DNA of 21,844 nucleotides from contig NZ_JNIV01000075.1 of assembly GCF_000701405.1 (NCBI RefSeq), forward strand, positions 1 through 21,844. Direction: 5' to 3'. Below are positions 1 to 10,977 of this stretch, piece by piece. The position numbers were made by a program, and so were the translations under genes. This DNA comes from Deinococcus marmoris DSM 12784. Its GTDB lineage: Bacteria > Deinococcota > Deinococci > Deinococcales > Deinococcaceae. The stretch's first letter is position 1; the number at the start of each line of letters is the position of its first letter. Under the pieces are notes generated by a model. That model was not told the DNA's origin. It ran no database searches and worked only from the letters and a program-made list of their open reading frames with translations.

Positions 1-32
1 ACCATTTTGGGACTTTGAACATCTCCAAATGG

Positions 33-72
33 TTTCAGGCGGCGCTGAGATTTCTCTCAGCGCCGCCTGAAA
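33..72. repeat. 18-bp perfect palindrome (hairpin)
   Basis: The arms at 33-50 and 55-72 are exact reverse complements (TTTCAGGCGGCGCTGAGA and its complement) around a 4-nt loop, TTTC. A six-A run follows on the right, but neither strand has a T-tract after the stem, so it does not fit a standard intrinsic terminator. It may be a transcript-end structure of a gene left of the window or a dispersed repeat. Its function is unknown. Confidence 0.75.
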
Positions 73-99
73 AAATGGACAAAGTCGAACTAAGTCTGC

Positions 100-235
100 T
101 TCGCAGCCAGCTCCCCTCAAAGGGAGCCAGGAGTGCGCTACTAGACGGGCAATTCTGCAACGCTTGCCTCCCTTCTAAGGGGAGGTGCCCCGGAGGGGCG
201 GAGGGGTCAAGCGGGCAGGGCAACCCCAGAACCAA
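100..235. repeat. REP-like intergenic repeat block
   Basis: The stretch contains two short inverted repeats, CTCCCcTcaaAGGGAG near 111-126 and CCTCCCTTctAAGGGGAGG near 167-185, followed by the GC-rich string around 186-210 (GTGCCCCGGAGGGGCGGAGG). From memory, this style of sequence is scattered in Deinococcus intergenic regions as small noncoding repeats. I see no convincing gene in 1-352. The open frames crossing it have low-complexity products and no start signal. Confidence 0.5.
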
Positions 236-315
236 ATTCCATCTGCGCTTCCTCTCGGAGAGTCATACCCATCAAATCCACCAACCGCATGAGGCCGACC
301 TTCACCCTCTTCATC

Positions 316-345
316 TTGCCTGTTGCCTGCCCACGCGCGTAGTTT
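316..345 (+). promoter_or_regulatory. Leaderless-type promoter of the usp gene
   Basis: TTGCCT (316-321) and TAGTTT (340-345) are separated by 18 nt. The -10 box ends 7 nt before the ATG at 353, so the transcript should begin at or next to the start codon. This favours 353 over the TTG at 323. Confidence 0.55.
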
Positions 346-352
346 GGGGCCT

Positions 353-802
353 ATGACATCGACTGGTTTTGCCAAGATCGCCGTGGGCGTGGATTTCTCG
401 CCCTCCAGCCAGAACGCGCTGGCACTGGCCCGCTCCCGCTTTCCCGGCGCGCAGATTCGGTTGCTGCACGTCACGGACGCCCGCGTGACCACCTCGCCGG
501 ACCTGATGGGCGGCGTGACCCCCGCCGTATTCGACGCCGGGCTGCTCAACTCGCTGGAAGATGCCGATGCTAGGCGGCTGGCCTCGATCATGCAGGAGGG
601 TGAGGAAACCGAGCAACTGGTGGGCGATCCGGTGACGGGCATCGTGGAAGCCGCCGCCCGCTGGGGCGCGGACCTGATCGTGGTGGGCACGCACTCGCAG
701 GGGATGCTGGAGCATTTCTTCATCGGCAGCAGCGCCGAGAAGATCGTGGGCCGCAGCCCCATCCCAGTCCTGACCGTGCGCCTGCCGGATAGCCGCTCTT
801 GA
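353..802 (+). CDS. Universal stress protein (UspA family)
   Basis: This is a 149-residue single-domain cytoplasmic Usp. The N-terminus [18 protein letters not shown] is the usual first strand and helix, and [13 protein letters not shown] followed by [18 protein letters not shown] is the C-terminal nucleotide-binding half. The ATP-type signature G-x2-G-x9-G-S is nearly complete, but its second glycine is Ser (GTHS instead of GTHG), so binding of ATP is likely but not certain. The family helps cells survive stress; no specific substrate can be named. The ATG at 353 is chosen because a TANNNT box lies 7 nt upstream; a longer frame from TTG 323 adds ten residues that are not Usp-like. The ldh gene follows after 10 nt, so the two are probably cotranscribed. 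Confidence 0.9.
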   Translation: MTSTGFAKIAVGVDFSPSSQNALALARSRFPGAQIRLLHVTDARVTTSPDLMGGVTPAVFDAGLLNSLEDADARRLASIMQEGEETEQLVGDPVTGIVEAAARWGADLIVVGTHSQGMLEHFFIGSSAEKIVGRSPIPVLTVRLPDSRS

Positions 803-812
803 AGGGCCACCT

Positions 813-1733
813 ATGAAGGTAGGTGTCGTCGGCGCGGGGCTGGTGGGGGCCACCGCCGCCTATGCCATGACCCTGCGCGATTCATGCAGTGAGATCGTGC
901 TGGTGGATCAGGATGAGAGCCGGGCGCAGGCCGAGGCCCAGGACATCGCCCACGCCGCGCCCATTAGCCACGGGGTCCGCGTCAGCAGCGGCGATTACGC
1001 GGCGCTACAGGGCAGCAAGCTGGTTTTAATCGCCGCCGGGGCCAACCAGAAGCCCGGCGAGGGCCGCACCGAGTTGCTGGAAAAGAATGCTGAGATCTTC
1101 CGGCAGGTCATCCCGCAGGTGGCCGCGTGTGCCCCAGGCGCGGTGCTGCTGATCGCCACCAACCCGGTGGACGCGCTGACCGATCTGGCGGTCCATCTGG
1201 CCCCCGAACACGCGGTGATGGGGTCCGGCACGGTGCTGGACAGCGCCCGGTTGCGCTGGCTGATCGCGCAGCGGGCCGGGGTGGACGCCACCAACGTCCA
1301 CGGCTACGTGCTGGGCGAACACGGCGACAGCGAGGTGATCGCCTGGAGCAGCGCCACGGTGGCCGGGCTGCCGGTGGCCGAGTTCATGGCGGCGCGCGGC
1401 CTGCCCTGGACCCCCGAAATCCGCGCCGAGATCGAGACGGGCACGCGTGACGCCGCCGCCAGCATCATTGGCGGCAAGCGGGCCACTTATTACGGCATCG
1501 GCGCGGCGCTGGCGCGGATTGCCGAGCGGGTGCTGGGAGACCGCCGCGCCGTGCTGACCGTCAGCGCGCCCACCCCCGAATTCGGCGTCAGCCTCAGCCT
1601 GCCGCGCATCGTGGCGGCGGGAGGGATCGAGGCCAGCGTGATGCCGAAGCTGACCAAAGACGAAAAAGCCGCACTGGAACGCAGTGCGGCGGTGCTTCGG
1701 GCCTCTAAGGCGAAGTTGGGCCTGAAGGATTGA
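813..1733 (+). CDS. ldh: L-lactate dehydrogenase
   Basis: This 306-residue NAD-dependent enzyme interconverts pyruvate and L-lactate in the cytoplasm. Visible features are the Rossmann loop GAGLVGA near residue 7, the NAD-selective acid in EIVLVDQD, the substrate loop [17 protein letters not shown] with its substrate-binding Asp/Arg, and the catalytic histidine at about residue 170 in GEHGDSE. Gln in the NQKPGE loop is the usual LDH choice, whereas malate dehydrogenases have Arg there. Length is typical of bacterial LDH. The gene begins 10 nt after the usp stop and has AAGG in the gap, so an operon is likely. The last 29 nt overlap the 3' end of the opposing OstA-like gene, with no visible terminator between them. 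Confidence 0.95.
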   Translation: MKVGVVGAGLVGATAAYAMTLRDSCSEIVLVDQDESRAQAEAQDIAHAAPISHGVRVSSGDYAALQGSKLVLIAAGANQKPGEGRTELLEKNAEIFRQVIPQVAACAPGAVLLIATNPVDALTDLAVHLAPEHAVMGSGTVLDSARLRWLIAQRAGVDATNVHGYVLGEHGDSEVIAWSSATVAGLPVAEFMAARGLPWTPEIRAEIETGTRDAAASIIGGKRATYYGIGAALARIAERVLGDRRAVLTVSAPTPEFGVSLSLPRIVAAGGIEASVMPKLTKDEKAALERSAAVLRASKAKLGLKD

Positions 1734-2859
1734 GCGGGGAAGCGTTGGGATCTTCCGAGGGATTGGGCGGTGGGAGCGGGCGTGTGCCGGGAGCTGTGGC
1801 CGGGGCACCCGCTGGAACACCCCCAGGCGTGTCCCCCTCTTCCACGAATTCCCCGGTGATGGTGCCGCCCTCGGCCTTGACCGCGTAGACCTCGTTCTTC
1901 TCCAGGTCGTACAGGATCGTTCCGGCGCGCAGGGTGTCGCCGCCCTTGACGCTCACGGCGGGCTGCTCCGGCGTGCCGATCAATCGGGCCAGATTCGCCG
2001 CGTCGTCGTACTCCACGCGCCCGGCCCGGCTGACGCGCCCGCCCTCGCTGTTCAGGACCACGTTGCCCACCAGCGTGGTTTTCTCGTCGTCCACATTGAC
2101 CTCGATACGCTCGCTGCTGCCGGTCAGCGGGTCCGTGTCGTTGGCCCGCCTGAAGGTCACCGGGCCGTCGATGCGGGCAATGCCGTCCGTCTCGTCGTAG
2201 ACCAGTTTCTGGCCCTGCAATTCGGTCTTGCCCTGGGTCACGAACACGGTGTCGGGGGCGGGTTTTGGGGTGGCCTCCACGCCGCAGCGGGTCAGGCGGG
2301 CGGTGGCGTCGGCGGGAACATCATCCAGATAGCGGGCGGTTCCGGCGCTGGCCTCTACCCGTCCGTCGCTGCCGTCCTGACCCTCCTTGGGCTGCTGCTG
2401 CGTGACCACCGCCAGCGGCACACGGATCACGTTCTTGTCGATGGTGATCCGCACGCCCCCTGGCCCGGTCTCGCTGAACACCGCCAGATTGGGGGCGTCC
2501 TCCGGGTCATCCTCCTGCGGGCTGCATGTGGCGAAGATGCCGGTGTCGTCGCTGGTGCCCGTCCGCACGATGCGGATGCGGCGTTCCTTGCCGTCACCTT
2601 CACTCTTGCGGACCAGATCCAGGCTGGCGTTTTCTGCGCCCGGCTCCGCTTCTGGCGTGTCAGTTTCGGGGGGGGTGGTCTGCTCCGGGGCGGCTGGATC
2701 GGCGGCAGGTGCGGGCGTCTGCTGCGGCTGCGTCTGGGCAGGAGGCACGGCGGGCGTTGGAGTCGCTGGCGTCGCGTCCTGCGCCAGCACCCACACGGGC
2801 AATGCCGCGCCCACAGCCAGTGCCACCCTGAGCCGAAACTTCAGCCGAAACCTCCGCAT
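1705..2859 (-). CDS. OstA/LptA-like envelope protein, Pro-rich linker (distal copy)
   Basis: This 384-residue secreted protein starts with a basic signal peptide ([16 protein letters not shown], cleavage probably after VLAQ). A Pro/Thr/Ala/Glu-rich linker spans about residues 28-80, and a beta-rich OstA-type body follows. Diagnostic strings are [46 protein letters not shown] and [18 protein letters not shown], the repeating beta-jellyroll pattern of the LptA/OstA family. A second Pro-rich tail ends the protein. It starts 10 nt after the neighbouring OstA-like gene and is cotranscribed with it. The family normally carries lipopolysaccharide across the periplasm. Deinococci are thought to lack classic LPS, so the cargo here is unknown. 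The C-terminal stop lies inside the opposing ldh gene. Confidence 0.82.
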   Translation of the reverse strand: MRRFRLKFRLRVALAVGAALPVWVLAQDATPATPTPAVPPAQTQPQQTPAPAADPAAPEQTTPPETDTPEAEPGAENASLDLVRKSEGDGKERRIRIVRTGTSDDTGIFATCSPQEDDPEDAPNLAVFSETGPGGVRITIDKNVIRVPLAVVTQQQPKEGQDGSDGRVEASAGTARYLDDVPADATARLTRCGVEATPKPAPDTVFVTQGKTELQGQKLVYDETDGIARIDGPVTFRRANDTDPLTGSSERIEVNVDDEKTTLVGNVVLNSEGGRVSRAGRVEYDDAANLARLIGTPEQPAVSVKGGDTLRAGTILYDLEKNEVYAVKAEGGTITGEFVEEGDTPGGVPAGAPATAPGTRPLPPPNPSEDPNASPLNPSGPTSP

Positions 2860-2869
2860 AAGCCTCAGT

Positions 2870-3772
2870 TTACTTCTCGCCGCTCAGCTTGAACTGTTCG
2901 GTTGGGATTTTGTACGCCGAGTTCAGGGCGCGCACTCGGGCCAGATCGGTGCGCTGTTCCAGGTAGCCGCTGGCCGGGGCGCGCACGGTGACCTTGCTCT
3001 TGCTGTCCACGCTGACCGCGCTGCCCACCACGTAAGCCACGTTCTTGCGGTCGTCGTAGTACACCGCGTTGCCCGTGGTGGTCTGCGTTCCCTGCACCAG
3101 CTTGACGCCGCCGGACACGTACAGCGTCTTGGTCTTGGTCAGCGCGCGGACTTCCTGACCCGTGATGGTCAGCTCCTTCTGGTTGCCTTTTGCGGCGCGG
3201 GTCAGGCTGGGGTTGCCGGTCATCTGGGCCAGCTCCTTGTCCTCGTCGAAGATCAGCTTGTCGGCCCGTCCGGTCTGGTTGCCGTTGGTCAGGCGCACGC
3301 CCCCGGTGCTGGTGGAAACGTTGTTGTCCACATCCAGGCTCATCTGCGAGGCGTTGATGCTGACCTTGTCGCCGTCTTCCCTGTCCTCGGGCACGAAGGT
3401 GGCGCTGGGGCCGCCGCTCAGGACGCCCTGCCCGGTGGCCTCGCTGTAGGCCAGGGCGCTGCCCGACGCGCTCAGGCGTCCGCGCTCCACCTTCACGTTG
3501 CCGGTGAAGTTGGCGGTGCGCTTGCCCTCGGCGTCCAGCAGAGAAATCCCGCTGGGGGCTGCCAGCGTGGCCTGCGCGGACTCGATCTGGAGGGTGCTGA
3601 CGGTGGCCTTGACCGGATTGCCGCTGTAGGTCAGCGGTCCGGTGCGGACATTGCCGCGCGCTCCACCCTGAATTTTCACAATGCGGTTGGGGTTGGAGGC
3701 GGTCTGTGACGTTGCGGTCTGGGCCAGCGCGGTCAGGCCCAGCAGGCCGATCATCAGGGAAATTCGTTTCAT
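2870..3772 (-). CDS. OstA/LptA-like periplasmic protein (proximal copy)
   Basis: This 300-residue protein has a clean signal peptide ([22 protein letters not shown]). The body has the OstA-family rhythm of alternating strands: [47 protein letters not shown] and [23 protein letters not shown]. These match the LptA/OstA N-domain that bridges lipid transport between membranes. AAGGAG lies 7 nt before the ATG, a canonical ribosome site, so the start is firm. It sits between an LptC-like gene (57 nt upstream) and a second OstA-like gene (10 nt downstream). The context supports an Lpt-type envelope lipid or glycolipid pathway; the cargo is inferred, not shown. Confidence 0.85.
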   Translation of the reverse strand: MKRISLMIGLLGLTALAQTATSQTASNPNRIVKIQGGARGNVRTGPLTYSGNPVKATVSTLQIESAQATLAAPSGISLLDAEGKRTANFTGNVKVERGRLSASGSALAYSEATGQGVLSGGPSATFVPEDREDGDKVSINASQMSLDVDNNVSTSTGGVRLTNGNQTGRADKLIFDEDKELAQMTGNPSLTRAAKGNQKELTITGQEVRALTKTKTLYVSGGVKLVQGTQTTTGNAVYYDDRKNVAYVVGSAVSVDSKSKVTVRAPASGYLEQRTDLARVRALNSAYKIPTEQFKLSGEK

Positions 3773-3829
3773 GGTGGGACTCCTTGGAGTGCTTTAAAAG
3801 AGGTTGGTTCGGAAGTTGACGGCTCAGGT

Positions 3830-4447
3830 TTAGCTTTTGGCTCTGGGCACCAGTTTTCCGTTTTCGCAGATTTCCTCGGCCTCGGTATTGATGGTGGTTG
3901 AGGAAGTGTCGTTGTCCATGTCGTCCAAATCAAACTGGAACGACATTCGTAATTTCTCGGCGTGGGCATCCATCAGGGGCGAGGTGATATCGGCCACCGG
4001 CGCGATAAAACCGTAGCCCTGCTCGATCTTGACTGGATTTTCTGGCGTCCCTTTCATCACGATGTCCGCACACTCCTTGACTAGCCTGACGCTGGCCTTA
4101 ACCGTGGTCATGTCGTCCTGCCCGTCGATGGTCAGGTCTGGCGCATCCAGCGTGGCGTCCAGCACTTCGCGGCCCGTCAGCTTGCCCGCTGCGTCGCGCT
4201 CCTTGATGACCCGCTTGCCGCCGGAAATTCCGGTCAGCACCGTTTCGTTGGAGACCGGATCGCTGCTGACGTTCTGCGCCGAAAAGCTCCAGACGGCGTC
4301 CGCGTCGCGAGATGGGAACAGGCGCAGTTCAACGCCCTGCAAGGTGGCGTCCGTCTTGGCCCCGCCCCTGTCTGCGCCCGGTAAGAAGGCGAAGATCAGG
4401 GCGAAGGCAAGGATCGCCAGTAGCGCGTAGAGGCCCGTTTTCTGCAC
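3830..4447 (-). CDS. LptC-like membrane-anchored protein
   Basis: This 205-residue protein has a single N-terminal membrane segment at about residues 4-22 ([18 protein letters not shown]) and a beta-rich outer domain. The pattern [10 protein letters not shown]...[25 protein letters not shown] resembles the LptC (YrbK) family, which receives lipid from an inner-membrane ABC transporter and passes it to LptA. Similarity is weak, and the call leans on its place as first gene of an operon with two OstA/LptA-like proteins. The start is a GTG at 4447, chosen because the -10 box TAGAGT lies 6 nt upstream, a leaderless arrangement. No lipobox is present. Confidence 0.65.
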   Translation of the reverse strand: MQKTGLYALLAILAFALIFAFLPGADRGGAKTDATLQGVELRLFPSRDADAVWSFSAQNVSSDPVSNETVLTGISGGKRVIKERDAAGKLTGREVLDATLDAPDLTIDGQDDMTTVKASVRLVKECADIVMKGTPENPVKIEQGYGFIAPVADITSPLMDAHAEKLRMSFQFDLDDMDNDTSSTTINTEAEEICENGKLVPRAKS

Positions 4448-4453
4448 GTCGGC

Positions 4454-4459
4454 ACTCTA
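4454..4459 (-). promoter_or_regulatory. -10 box (TAGAGT) of the LptC/OstA operon
   Basis: On the minus strand TAGAGT lies 6 nt before the GTG start at 4447, which implies a leaderless transcript. No good -35 element is visible. Confidence 0.4.
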
Positions 4460-4557
4460 GCGTCCGGCCCTCATGAGAGTGGTGGGCCTGGGATGGGTGC
4501 GGTGGGGGACGGCGGGGGCACAGCGGTGCAGGCTGGGGCCGCCCCACTCATACCGCT

Positions 4558-4563
4558 TACCCT
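4558..4563 (+). promoter_or_regulatory. -10 box (TACCCT) of the tatD gene
   Basis: TACCCT ends 7 nt before the ATG at 4571, again leaderless spacing. It supports 4571 over the longer frame from 4493. No convincing -35 element was found. Confidence 0.4.
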
Positions 4564-4570
4564 GTCTTGC

Positions 4571-5356
<786 letters not shown>

Positions 5357-5406
5357 GGGCAGAGGCAGACGAGTTGAACTTCCCCACCTGTGGCCCCGGC
5401 TCCGGC

Positions 5407-5436
5407 TTGCCCCTCCCGCCCACAACCCGCTATCCT
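5407..5436 (+). promoter_or_regulatory. Promoter of the thrS leader transcript
   Basis: TTGCCC (5407-5412), an 18-nt spacer, and TATCCT (5431-5436). The -10 box ends 6 nt before the ATG of the leader ORF at 5443, so that ORF should be translated from a leaderless end. Confidence 0.6.
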
Positions 5437-5442
5437 GAACAC

Positions 5443-5541
5443 ATGAAGTCACGCGCCCATCACTCCGGTCTGGTGATGGCAGCCGTGTGGCGGCGAATGC
5501 CCCAGCGGCCCGGTCTGAACACGCGAACTCCACGCGCCTGA
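5443..5541 (+). CDS. thrS leader peptide (32 aa, putative)
   Basis: This short ORF begins at ATG 5443, just where the upstream promoter should start transcription, and ends at TGA 5539-5541, 82 nt before thrS. It encodes MKSRAHHSGLVMAAVW and ends in NTRTPRA. Two threonine codons (ACG 5521-5523, ACT 5527-5529) lie in the last seven sense codons, immediately after the left arm of the large helix at 5508-5592. The stop codon lies in the left arm of a 9-bp hairpin. This placement suggests a translated sensor of threonyl-tRNA rather than a functional protein. It is unproven; two Thr codons are fewer than in classic amino-acid operon leaders. Confidence 0.5.
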   Translation: MKSRAHHSGLVMAAVWRRMPQRPGLNTRTPRA

Positions 5542-5604
5542 AAGCCTTTATCGGTTTTCAGGCGTTGTGCTGACCTCGCGGCCAGACCGGGCTTTGTTGT
5601 GTTG
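5457..5604 (+). promoter_or_regulatory. Candidate thrS attenuator with competing helices
   Basis: Four helices can be read directly. CCATCAC (5457-5463) pairs with GTGATGG (5473-5479). CGCCTGAAA (5535-5543) pairs with TTTCAGGCG (5556-5564). GCCCGGTCTG (5508-5517) pairs over 10 bp with CAGACCGGGC (5583-5592), followed by the T-rich TTTGTTGTGTTG (5593-5604). CCGGTCTGG (5465-5473) can instead pair with CCAGACCGG (5582-5590). The last two helices exclude each other. A ribosome held at the leader Thr codons would cover 5508-5517 and block the helix next to the T-rich run. The thrS Shine-Dalgarno AAGGAG is at 5610-5615. No T-box consensus is present. Confidence 0.5.
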
Positions 5605-5623
5605 AATTCAAGGAGTTAAACCT

Positions 5624-7573
<1,950 letters not shown>

Positions 7574-7585
7574 AGCAAGTAGGGG

Positions 7586-7628
7586 AGAGGCCGCCTGCCG
7601 GGATTCGGGGGCGGCCTCTTTACTTTTG
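7586..7628 (+). terminator. Intrinsic terminator of thrS
   Basis: AGAGGCCGCC (7586-7595) and GGCGGCCTCT (7610-7619) form a perfect 10-bp stem with a 14-nt loop, followed by TTTACTTTT. Confidence 0.85.
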
Positions 7629-7663
7629 GCCCTAAGTTACGTTCAACCCCTCTCATACAGAGG

Positions 7664-7669
7664 CATACT
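7664..7669 (+). promoter_or_regulatory. Possible -10 box (CATACT) of folE
   Basis: CATACT ends 6 nt before the folE ATG, fitting the leaderless spacing seen elsewhere here. It departs from TANNNT at the first base, and GTTCAA at 7641-7646 is a poor -35. A small inverted repeat CCTCT/AGAGG lies just upstream (7649-7663). Confidence 0.3.
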
Positions 7670-7675
7670 TCTCCG

Positions 7676-8305
<630 letters not shown>

Positions 8306-8322
8306 AGCCCGGTTGAAGAGGC

Positions 8323-8363
8323 GAGGGGGCCGTGATTCGCGTCACTGGCCCCCTCTCTTTTGT
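8323..8363 (+). terminator. Intrinsic terminator of folE
   Basis: GAGGGGGCC (8323-8331) pairs with GGCCCCCTC (8347-8355). An inner GTGA/TCAC pairing extends the stem across one bulge, and TCTTTTGTT follows. It lies between the convergent folE and glmU ends; the reverse strand lacks an equally good T-tract. Confidence 0.8.
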
Positions 8364-8365
8364 TG

Positions 8366-9832
8366 TCACCCCTGTCGTTCCAGCCAGCCTGCCAGCCACG
8401 GCAGCTTCTTCTGCACCTTCTCCTTCATGCCGCCCCAGTAGCGCCGTGACCAGCCCTCGATGTTGCGCTGCTTGCCACGGGCGACGGCCATTGCGCCCTC
8501 GGGGATGTCGTCATGCACGGCGCTTCCGGCGGCGATAAAGGCGGCGTCGCCCACCGTGCGCGGCGCGATGATCGTGCTGTTGCTGCCGATGAAGACGCCC
8601 GCGCCGATCACGCTGGGATGCTTGTTGATGCCGTCGTAGTTGGCGACAATCGTTCCCGCGCCGACGTTGGTTTCCGCGCCGATCTGCACGTCACCCAGGT
8701 AGGCCAGATGCCCGGCCTTGACCCCGGCGTCCAAGCGGGCGTTTTTGGTCTCCACGAAGTTGCCGATATGCACGCCCGCGCCCAGCACGCTGCCGGGGCG
8801 CAGGCGGGCAAACGGCCCCACATCGCTGCCCGCGCCGACGTGTGCGCCTTCCAGCACGCTGTGGGGCTTGACCACCACGCCCGCCTCCAGCACGCTGTCG
8901 GTAATGATGCTGTACGCGCCGATGGTGACGCCCCCTGCCAGCACCGTCTGCCCGCGCAGGATCACGCCGGGTTCCAGGGTCACGTCACGCGCAATCTGCA
9001 CGCTGTCCTCAATGCTGATGCGCTCGGGGTCTTGCAGGGTCACGCCCGCGCGCATGTGGGCAGCGTTGGTACGGCGGCGCAGGATGGCCTCCAGTTCGGC
9101 CAGACCAGTGCGGTCGTTTGCGCCCATCACCTCGTCGGGGTCACCCAGCTTGAAAGCGTGAGCGGCCTCGCCCTCGGCCCGGTACAGACCCAGCAGATCG
9201 GTAAGGTAATACTCGCCCGCCGCGTTGTCGTTGCCGATGCGGTGGGCCAGTTCGCCCGCCCGCGAATCCATCAGGTACACGCCGCTGTTGAACTCGCCCA
9301 CCGCCTCTTCTTCGGGTGTGGCGTCTTTTTGCTCCACGATGCGCACCACGTCGCCCTGCGCGTCGCGGATGATGCGCCCGTAGCCAGTGGCGTCCGGCAG
9401 TTCTCCGGTCAGGATGGTCAGGGCGCTGCCGCGCGCGCGGTGGTCTTCCAGCATGGCTTCCAGCGTCCCGGAGCGCAGCAGGGGCGTGTCACCGTACAGG
9501 ACCAGCACGTCCGCGTCTTCATGGCCATTGCCCTGAAGCGAATCGGCCAGCACGTCAATGCCGCAGATGAAGGCGTGACCGGTGCCCAGCCGCTGTTCCT
9601 GGCGGGCGAAAACGACACCCTGCCCCCCCAGTGCCGCCTCTACTTTTTCTGCGCCGTGCCCGGTCACCACCACGACGTTTCGTGCGCCCAGTTCGCGCGC
9701 CGCCTTCACGGCCCACGCTACCATCGGGCGGCCCGCCACAGGGTGCAGCACCTTGGGGAGGGCCGAATTCATGCGGGTTCCCTGACCCGCCGCAAGGATC
9801 ACCACGTCCAGCGGACGTCTATATGCAGTCAT
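8366..9832 (-). CDS. glmU: Bifunctional GlmU (UDP-GlcNAc pyrophosphorylase / GlcN-1-P acetyltransferase)
   Basis: This 488-residue enzyme makes UDP-N-acetylglucosamine for peptidoglycan from glucosamine-1-phosphate, acetyl-CoA and UTP. The N-terminal uridyltransferase shows [18 protein letters not shown] at about residues 13-30, GTGHAF, and VLYGDTPLL. The C-terminal half is a left-handed beta-helix of hexapeptide repeats (from about 265) with [27 protein letters not shown] (catalytic His) and NYDGINKH. It is some 30 residues longer than the E. coli protein, mostly in the C-terminal tail ([19 protein letters not shown]). The start ATG has AAGGTG about 9 nt upstream, and TACACT at 9857-9852 is a fair -10 box. 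Confidence 0.97.
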   Translation of the reverse strand: MTAYRRPLDVVILAAGQGTRMNSALPKVLHPVAGRPMVAWAVKAARELGARNVVVVTGHGAEKVEAALGGQGVVFARQEQRLGTGHAFICGIDVLADSLQGNGHEDADVLVLYGDTPLLRSGTLEAMLEDHRARGSALTILTGELPDATGYGRIIRDAQGDVVRIVEQKDATPEEEAVGEFNSGVYLMDSRAGELAHRIGNDNAAGEYYLTDLLGLYRAEGEAAHAFKLGDPDEVMGANDRTGLAELEAILRRRTNAAHMRAGVTLQDPERISIEDSVQIARDVTLEPGVILRGQTVLAGGVTIGAYSIITDSVLEAGVVVKPHSVLEGAHVGAGSDVGPFARLRPGSVLGAGVHIGNFVETKNARLDAGVKAGHLAYLGDVQIGAETNVGAGTIVANYDGINKHPSVIGAGVFIGSNSTIIAPRTVGDAAFIAAGSAVHDDIPEGAMAVARGKQRNIEGWSRRYWGGMKEKVQKKLPWLAGWLERQG

Positions 9833-9851
9833 TCCATTTCACCTTTAGGCC

Positions 9852-9857
9852 AGTGTA
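9852..9857 (-). promoter_or_regulatory. -10 box (TACACT) of glmU
   Basis: Minus-strand TACACT lies 19 nt before the ATG at 9832, leaving room for the AAGGTG ribosome site. No clear -35 is seen. Confidence 0.35.
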
Positions 9858-9926
9858 GTGCAAGCCCCCCCGTTTGGGAGGCGGCTGGTCAGATGTGTGG
9901 CGTTCCGGCCCGCGTCAGGCCCCACA

Positions 9927-10946
9927 ATGCCCCGTATGCAACGTTCCACTGTGCCGCCTTCCACCGTGCAGCGTCCCGGCAAGCGTCTCGCCGTGATCCA
10001 TACCGGCGGCACCATCGCCAGTCGTCCCAGCCCCGACGGGCGCGGCCTGACCCCCCAGCAGGCCCCCAGCGTGCCGGGTCTGGCGGACGTGGAGGTCCAC
10101 GACTTCCATCCCTTCAACCTGCCCAGCCCGCACATCACGCCCGCGCATATGCTGGAGCTGGCGCACCTGATCCGGCAGCTTGCAACCCAACATGATGGAA
10201 TTGTCGTGACGCACGGCACCGACACGCTGGAGGAAACGGCTTTCGCCTTGCATCTGCTGCTGGATACGCCCACGCCCGTCGTCCTGACTGGCAGTATGCG
10301 GCACGCGGGAGAGGTGTCCTGGGACGGCCCGGCCAACCTACTGGACGCCGCCGGGGTAGCCCTGAATCCGCAGAGTACCGGACGCGGTCCGCTGGTGGTC
10401 TTCGGCGGCGACATCTTCGACGCCCGTACCGTGACCAAGGTGCATACCACCGCCGTCGACGCGTTCGGCGGCTATCCCGGCCCCATTGGGCGGATTGACC
10501 GCACCAGCAATGGAACAGTGGACACGGCGCATGTCCGGTTCTTCGCCACCCCTGAACAGCGCCGCACCTATGCGCCCGGCAGCCTGAATGCCCACGTGGA
10601 CATCCTGTACGCCTACGCGGGCTGGCGCGGCGAGGGCTACGCCGGGGCGCAGGTAGACGCCGACGGCATCGTGATCGCTGCCCTGGGAACGGGCAACCTG
10701 CCCGCCGAGTTGCTGCCCCTGATCGCCGCCACCCAGCAGCCGGTGATCATCGCCACCCGCACCCATGCCGGTCCGGTGCTGCCGATCTACGGCTACGCGG
10801 GCGGCGGCGCGACGCTGGTGAAAGCCGGGGCCATTCCTGCCAGTTTTTTAAATGCCTACAAGGCCCGCATCCTGCTGCTGACGCTGCTGGGATCGGGCCT
10901 GGGCAAAGGGGAGATCAGGGCGGTGTTCGGGGAGGCAGGATTTTAG
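9927..10946 (+). CDS. L-asparaginase
   Basis: This 339-residue asparaginase/glutaminase-family hydrolase converts L-asparagine to aspartate and ammonia. The two catalytic triads are visible: TGGTIAS with T26 and T29, and VTHGTDTLEETA with T98, D99 (residues about 95-106). VVLTGSMRHAGEVSWDGPANLLDA and a Lys in KVHTTAVDAFGGYPGPIG fit the family. No signal peptide is evident, so it is probably cytoplasmic. The start is uncertain: ATG 9927, ATG 9936 and GTG 9966 are all in frame before the conserved KRLAVIHTGGTIAS, and no good -10 or Shine-Dalgarno settles it. A longer frame from GTG 9858 adds non-conserved residues. It is divergent from glmU and converges on the zinc-ribbon gene with 31 nt between the ends. 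Confidence 0.9.
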   Translation: MPRMQRSTVPPSTVQRPGKRLAVIHTGGTIASRPSPDGRGLTPQQAPSVPGLADVEVHDFHPFNLPSPHITPAHMLELAHLIRQLATQHDGIVVTHGTDTLEETAFALHLLLDTPTPVVLTGSMRHAGEVSWDGPANLLDAAGVALNPQSTGRGPLVVFGGDIFDARTVTKVHTTAVDAFGGYPGPIGRIDRTSNGTVDTAHVRFFATPEQRRTYAPGSLNAHVDILYAYAGWRGEGYAGAQVDADGIVIAALGTGNLPAELLPLIAATQQPVIIATRTHAGPVLPIYGYAGGGATLVKAGAIPASFLNAYKARILLLTLLGSGLGKGEIRAVFGEAGF

Positions 10947-10977
10947 GGGGGGATCAGCCGAACTGACCGCGCTTCCT

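Noticed and set aside
2387..3709. 440-codon + strand open frame opposite the OstA-like genes
   Set aside because: It is antisense to two genes with signal peptides and family motifs; its product is low-complexity and typical of a GC-rich shadow frame.
5443..5623. T-box riboswitch upstream of thrS
   Set aside because: No AGGGTGG-type T-box core or the usual long specifier stem is present; the leader is short and begins with an ORF.
8513..10195. 560-codon + strand open frame across glmU
   Set aside because: It is antisense to a clear glmU, has no recognisable motif, and crosses into the asparaginase gene in another frame.
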